Positions 55,401-64,000 of a DNA stretch of 64,000 nucleotides are shown one piece after another; positions within the stretch are counted from its first letter, which is position 1; each line of letters opens with the position of its first letter. The notes beneath the pieces were generated by a model. That model searched no databases and was not told where the DNA came from. It saw nothing but the letters and a program-made list of their open reading frames with translations. The DNA comes from Lepisosteus oculatus (lineage: Eukaryota; Chordata; Actinopteri; Semionotiformes; Lepisosteidae): positions 36,026,979 through 36,090,978 of the forward strand of contig NC_090704.1 of the NCBI RefSeq assembly GCF_040954835.1, given 5' to 3'. The translations under genes and the position numbers were made by a program.

Positions 55401-58400
55401 CATATAGGCCTTGCTCTGTTTAGTCCTACAACGCGGCTTTGATATGTACAGTATTCAGTAAATGTATGGCAATGTAACTAGTGCATAGAAAGATGCTAGG
55501 CAATAGAGCTTGCTTGCACAGAAGGATTCGCAGTCACACTTTCTTGCCCAATCCCAAGCGCAAGAGGAACACTGTTTTGGCAGGAGTTTTTTAAACCTGT
55601 TAGGTGCCAGCATCAGCAAGGCTCAGTATAAACAGCAATGTTGAAACAAATCACAGTTTCCATGGCTTAACAGTGAAAGGCTAGCTCTGTAAGGCAGAGC
55701 CTATATATTTTTTTTACAATAGAATAAATATGGTATCAAAAAAGTTCCATCAGGCTTAACTGGGGCCATCTACTGTATTAGCAAATGTAAGCTTCTGTTG
55801 ATAGAGCATCTCCAGAGGTCTGCAAGTGAATTCGACTGAGTCACTGCAAGTCCTTTATAACACTAAATAAAATCCAACTGTGTTCTCTGTACTGCTGGAT
55901 CTCTTGCATTATCATTAGCTCCAACCCATGGAGCTGCCTTTCAGCAATATGAACTCAGCAAAACTCCTAGAAATGTGGCCATGTTCACTGTGGGAACTGG
56001 ATCTTGAGAGTGGGGCTGCAGTTGTGTTATTGCTTTCATGACTCTTTCAAGGATTGTCACTCCCATTCCTGGAGCAAAACATCTCCAAACTGATATTCCC
56101 ACAGAGCTGAGATTCATCCAAGTGCTTCAAATCATACAGAACTACTTAACAGGTAATGAATTCAGTTTATTAGGCAATTTTGTAACTTATTAATAGTTCC
56201 AGTAGCTCCTGAAAGCAGGGAAGTTGACATCCACAGTCGAGTGTTATGGTAAACTGCTTCATGCATCCCCCTCTCTCCGTGAATTCAGCGGGAAAGTCAG
56301 AAACAGCTCCAATTCTGAAGTGCTGCAGTGCAGGGAGCTATTCTGTGCAGCAGGAGGCCAGATTCTTACTAGTGCAAGTCCCAGAGAGATGGCAGAATAT
56401 ACCACCAGCAAGAAAAGACAACTTGTCACAAAAGTGAAGAACATGACATTTCCTAATCTCAGTTCATGGCACATTCTAAACCTTCCCAGTTTTGTTCCAG
56501 CCCAATTGGAGCTTTCATTGAATCATCTGGTTAATGAGACCTTTATATAACTGTTTTCACCAATAAAAATCGGATACGTTTAACTAACTCTACAATTGGT
56601 GGATTTAAATATTTCCTTTTCTTAGTTATATTGGTACAATAACCAAATGTCTAGAATTGATACAGATAAGTTCTTACATAATAAAGATGGCTTATTAAAG
56701 ATGTGTGATTCCCAACTGTCTGTAGGTCATTAAGAGGTACCCTTTTAAGGCAGCTATAGGGGTGTAACTATTTCCTGAAAATGTATTAATGACAGATAGA
56801 ATTCTGCATGTTATAAGTAATAGCAGCTATACCTTATAAGTAATTGTTATAAGTAATAGCAGTATATCTGAAACCAGGAACTGAGCCGTGAAAATAGCTT
56901 CTGAAATATCTCATTGAGATAGTTTGGTACAATGTTCGAATACCACATGCAATAAAGATCTTAGCTGCCACCAAAGCTAGGAGACTCAGGGCACAGACCA
57001 GGCCTGGATCATGCTGGTGTAACAGGCTTTCTCCAAGAAGTAGCAAAAAGAGCAAGAAAGTGTGGAATGTTGAAACTGGTCTGGCAACAAAAATAATGAT
57101 ACACCCATCTTACTGCAGTGCGACTTAAATTGGATAAGCCTCCTTATCTGAACTGTTCACATTCTGAACCCCTCACAGGCCCTCAGGTTCTTAAGAAGAG
57201 TGAACAAAAGAAAACGTTTTCCACATCTGTCTCTGATGTTGTGATTGACCGGCTTAAACATGCCAATCTGTACTAACACTAAACTTTCACACTAAAATTA
57301 ACAAAAGGAAATATCATACTGGACTAGTGTTCTGAAAATTTTGTAGCTGTGCACTGAAATTAAAAAGAGTATAATAAGCAAGATGTGAAATGTTTCAGTA
57401 TCCTGCTAATAGATATATAGAGTATAGTAAAATACTTAACTGATAAATACTTTAAGAAGCTGCCCTCTTAAATTACTGAAGCTACCCTTCCCTGGCCTAC
57501 ATGAAAGTTATTGGCGATTTATAAGTGGTATTGTAGCTAAAGCAACAGAGTCAGTTGTACTACCCTATTCAAGTAGCAAATACGTATAGCTACAGTTGCC
57601 TAAAGCTAGGAAGCTCACTTAAAGCTATGCAAATTTAGCTACATCAAGATACAGATACAACCTTAATTGTGCAGGAGAAGGGTGGGAGTTAAAATTGCAG
57701 AGTTGAAAGAAATGATAACAGTAGAATAGGAAGTAAGCCTAGTCCAAGACTGAACAATACAAGTTAAAGAGGTAGCTCTAATTCTCAGCACATTCCTTGA
57801 CATCACTTTGTTTCTCCCCATTCTGAAAGTAACTTCCACATGCGACTGAAAGGAATTCGGCAGGGTGCTACAATCTGCCCCACCCAGCCTTTTGCTCTAA
57901 ACTTGGGGTAGCCAACCCTGGTCCTGGTGAGCCTCAATCCAGTTAGCTTTATAAGCTTCTCAATGGAAAGGCTCACATTCATTACTTGCAGGTTTGTTTG
58001 GAATTTAACAGTATTAGAATGTTTTTTGCAGTGCACATGCTGAGTGGTTTAGGAAATGTGTAAATGTGTTCTTAGGAAGAACTACAACTGAGCTGCAGTA
58101 CAAGAGAGATGACAGTCAAATGCCTAGCGAACAGAGCCAGTGAACAGGTCGGAGTGAAAGTGACCTTTAGAATTGTACAGAAATCTCTCAGTAGTGCTGA
58201 TGGCTGTATACAGTTCTTGAGACTGATACTGTAAGTATTTAAGTCATTCAGACATAATTGAACCAGAAAATAACATGCATATAGACAGAAAAAGCCAAAT
58301 TACCCTTAATTAACCTTTGTTCCAAAGTTTTAGAAGAAGAGTCTGATGCCCAAATCTTCTAGAAACCCCTGAGAAATTTCCTGAAGATACATTTTGTTTT

Positions 58401-58831
58401 CCTTAAAAATAAAAAAAATCCAAATGGCTGCTTAGTGAGCAGAGCACACAATGCTGTATGATTAGTACCCACGACATCTGCAGGAGGCGAAAAGAATGCT
58501 TTCACAATGCAAGGCCTGCGATTACCCACCACTCAGTCACTGCTGCCCTGAAGACGGGTGCTTGTTACCAGACTCATTTACAACACTCCCCTTCCCCACT
58601 CTGTAGGCATCTGCAATCAGCTCGTCGCAAACAAACTTTCAGGTTCCCGACTCAGCATTGGACTGAGGCAGACAAAGCAATTAATGCATATTGCAATTAA
58701 ATCAATAAATGTCACGGATGGGCTGCTGTCTAACAGAGTGAACTAAACTAAAGCATTCTACGACAGTAGGTCCTGTCAGTCCCCTCACATCTTGGTCAGC
58801 AGTCCTCCATGTGGTTCAGCCTGGCCGGTTT
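52482..58831. other. Intergenic sequence and probable CDR2L 3' UTR
   Basis: No gene or RNA gene is recognised. The right part must contain the CDR2L 3' UTR; AATAAA-type signals for the minus strand occur at 54,987-54,992 and 54,727-54,732, but use is unknown. A small 17-bp tandem duplication (CTGAAATTATACACAG words) lies at about 53,220-53,255. A possible short repeat fragment lies at 57,905-57,950. Confidence 0.45.

Positions 58832-64000
<5,169 letters not shown>

Noticed and set aside
56224-56550. A 108-codon plus-strand open frame between MRPL58 and CDR2L
   Set aside because: No domain or homology recognised and it lies in probable CDR2L 3' UTR or intergenic DNA.

Overview
The window is nuclear DNA from a vertebrate, most likely a ray-finned fish. 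It carries four intron-bearing host genes, RNA polymerase III tRNA genes, V-SINEs, 5S-rRNA-derived SINEs, CR1-like LINE tails and a Kolobok/T2-type element. The repeat mix hints at a non-teleost fish such as gar, bowfin or sturgeon, but that is only a guess. No bacterial, viral or CRISPR content was seen.

Layout. From 1 to 8.5 kb on the minus strand is the 5' part of LLGL2, seven coding exons encoding the first ~268 residues. Its presumed first intron (8.5-27.2 kb) is filled mainly with old SINE and LINE pieces. At 26.8-27.3 kb lies a GC-rich block that could be the LLGL2 promoter and leader exon, with a U4-like snRNA 5' half beside it. From 29.19 to 38.27 kb on the minus strand is a complete eight-exon GALK1 (391 residues predicted). 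GALK1 intron 1 holds a striking array of TCGCGA-centred palindromes (36.8-37.3 kb) and a young retroposon with a 41-bp hairpin. From 39.0 to 44.7 kb is a plus-strand tRNA cluster: Ala-AGC, initiator Met, Tyr-GTA with intron, two Arg-TCG, Gly-GCC and Gln-CTG. It includes decaying tandem tRNA-Gly copies and an L1-type LINE fragment. From 45.0 to 49.9 kb on the plus strand is a complete six-exon MRPL58 (206 residues). At 51.8-52.5 kb three minus-strand tRNA genes (Arg-CCT, Arg-TCG, initiator Met) face the first cluster. From 58.8 kb to beyond 61.2 kb on the minus strand are the last three coding exons of CDR2L; its first exons lie past the right edge.

Roles. LLGL2 is a cortical polarity scaffold, GALK1 the first enzyme of galactose use, MRPL58 a mitochondrial ribosome-rescue hydrolase, and CDR2L a coiled-coil cytoplasmic protein. 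They do not form one pathway. Their human counterparts all lie in 17q25.1, so this is a conserved synteny block with local rearrangement. The most unusual content is the palindrome array, the hairpin retroposon, a 45-bp CCAAT module present three times among the tRNA genes, and the mirrored tRNA sets around MRPL58.
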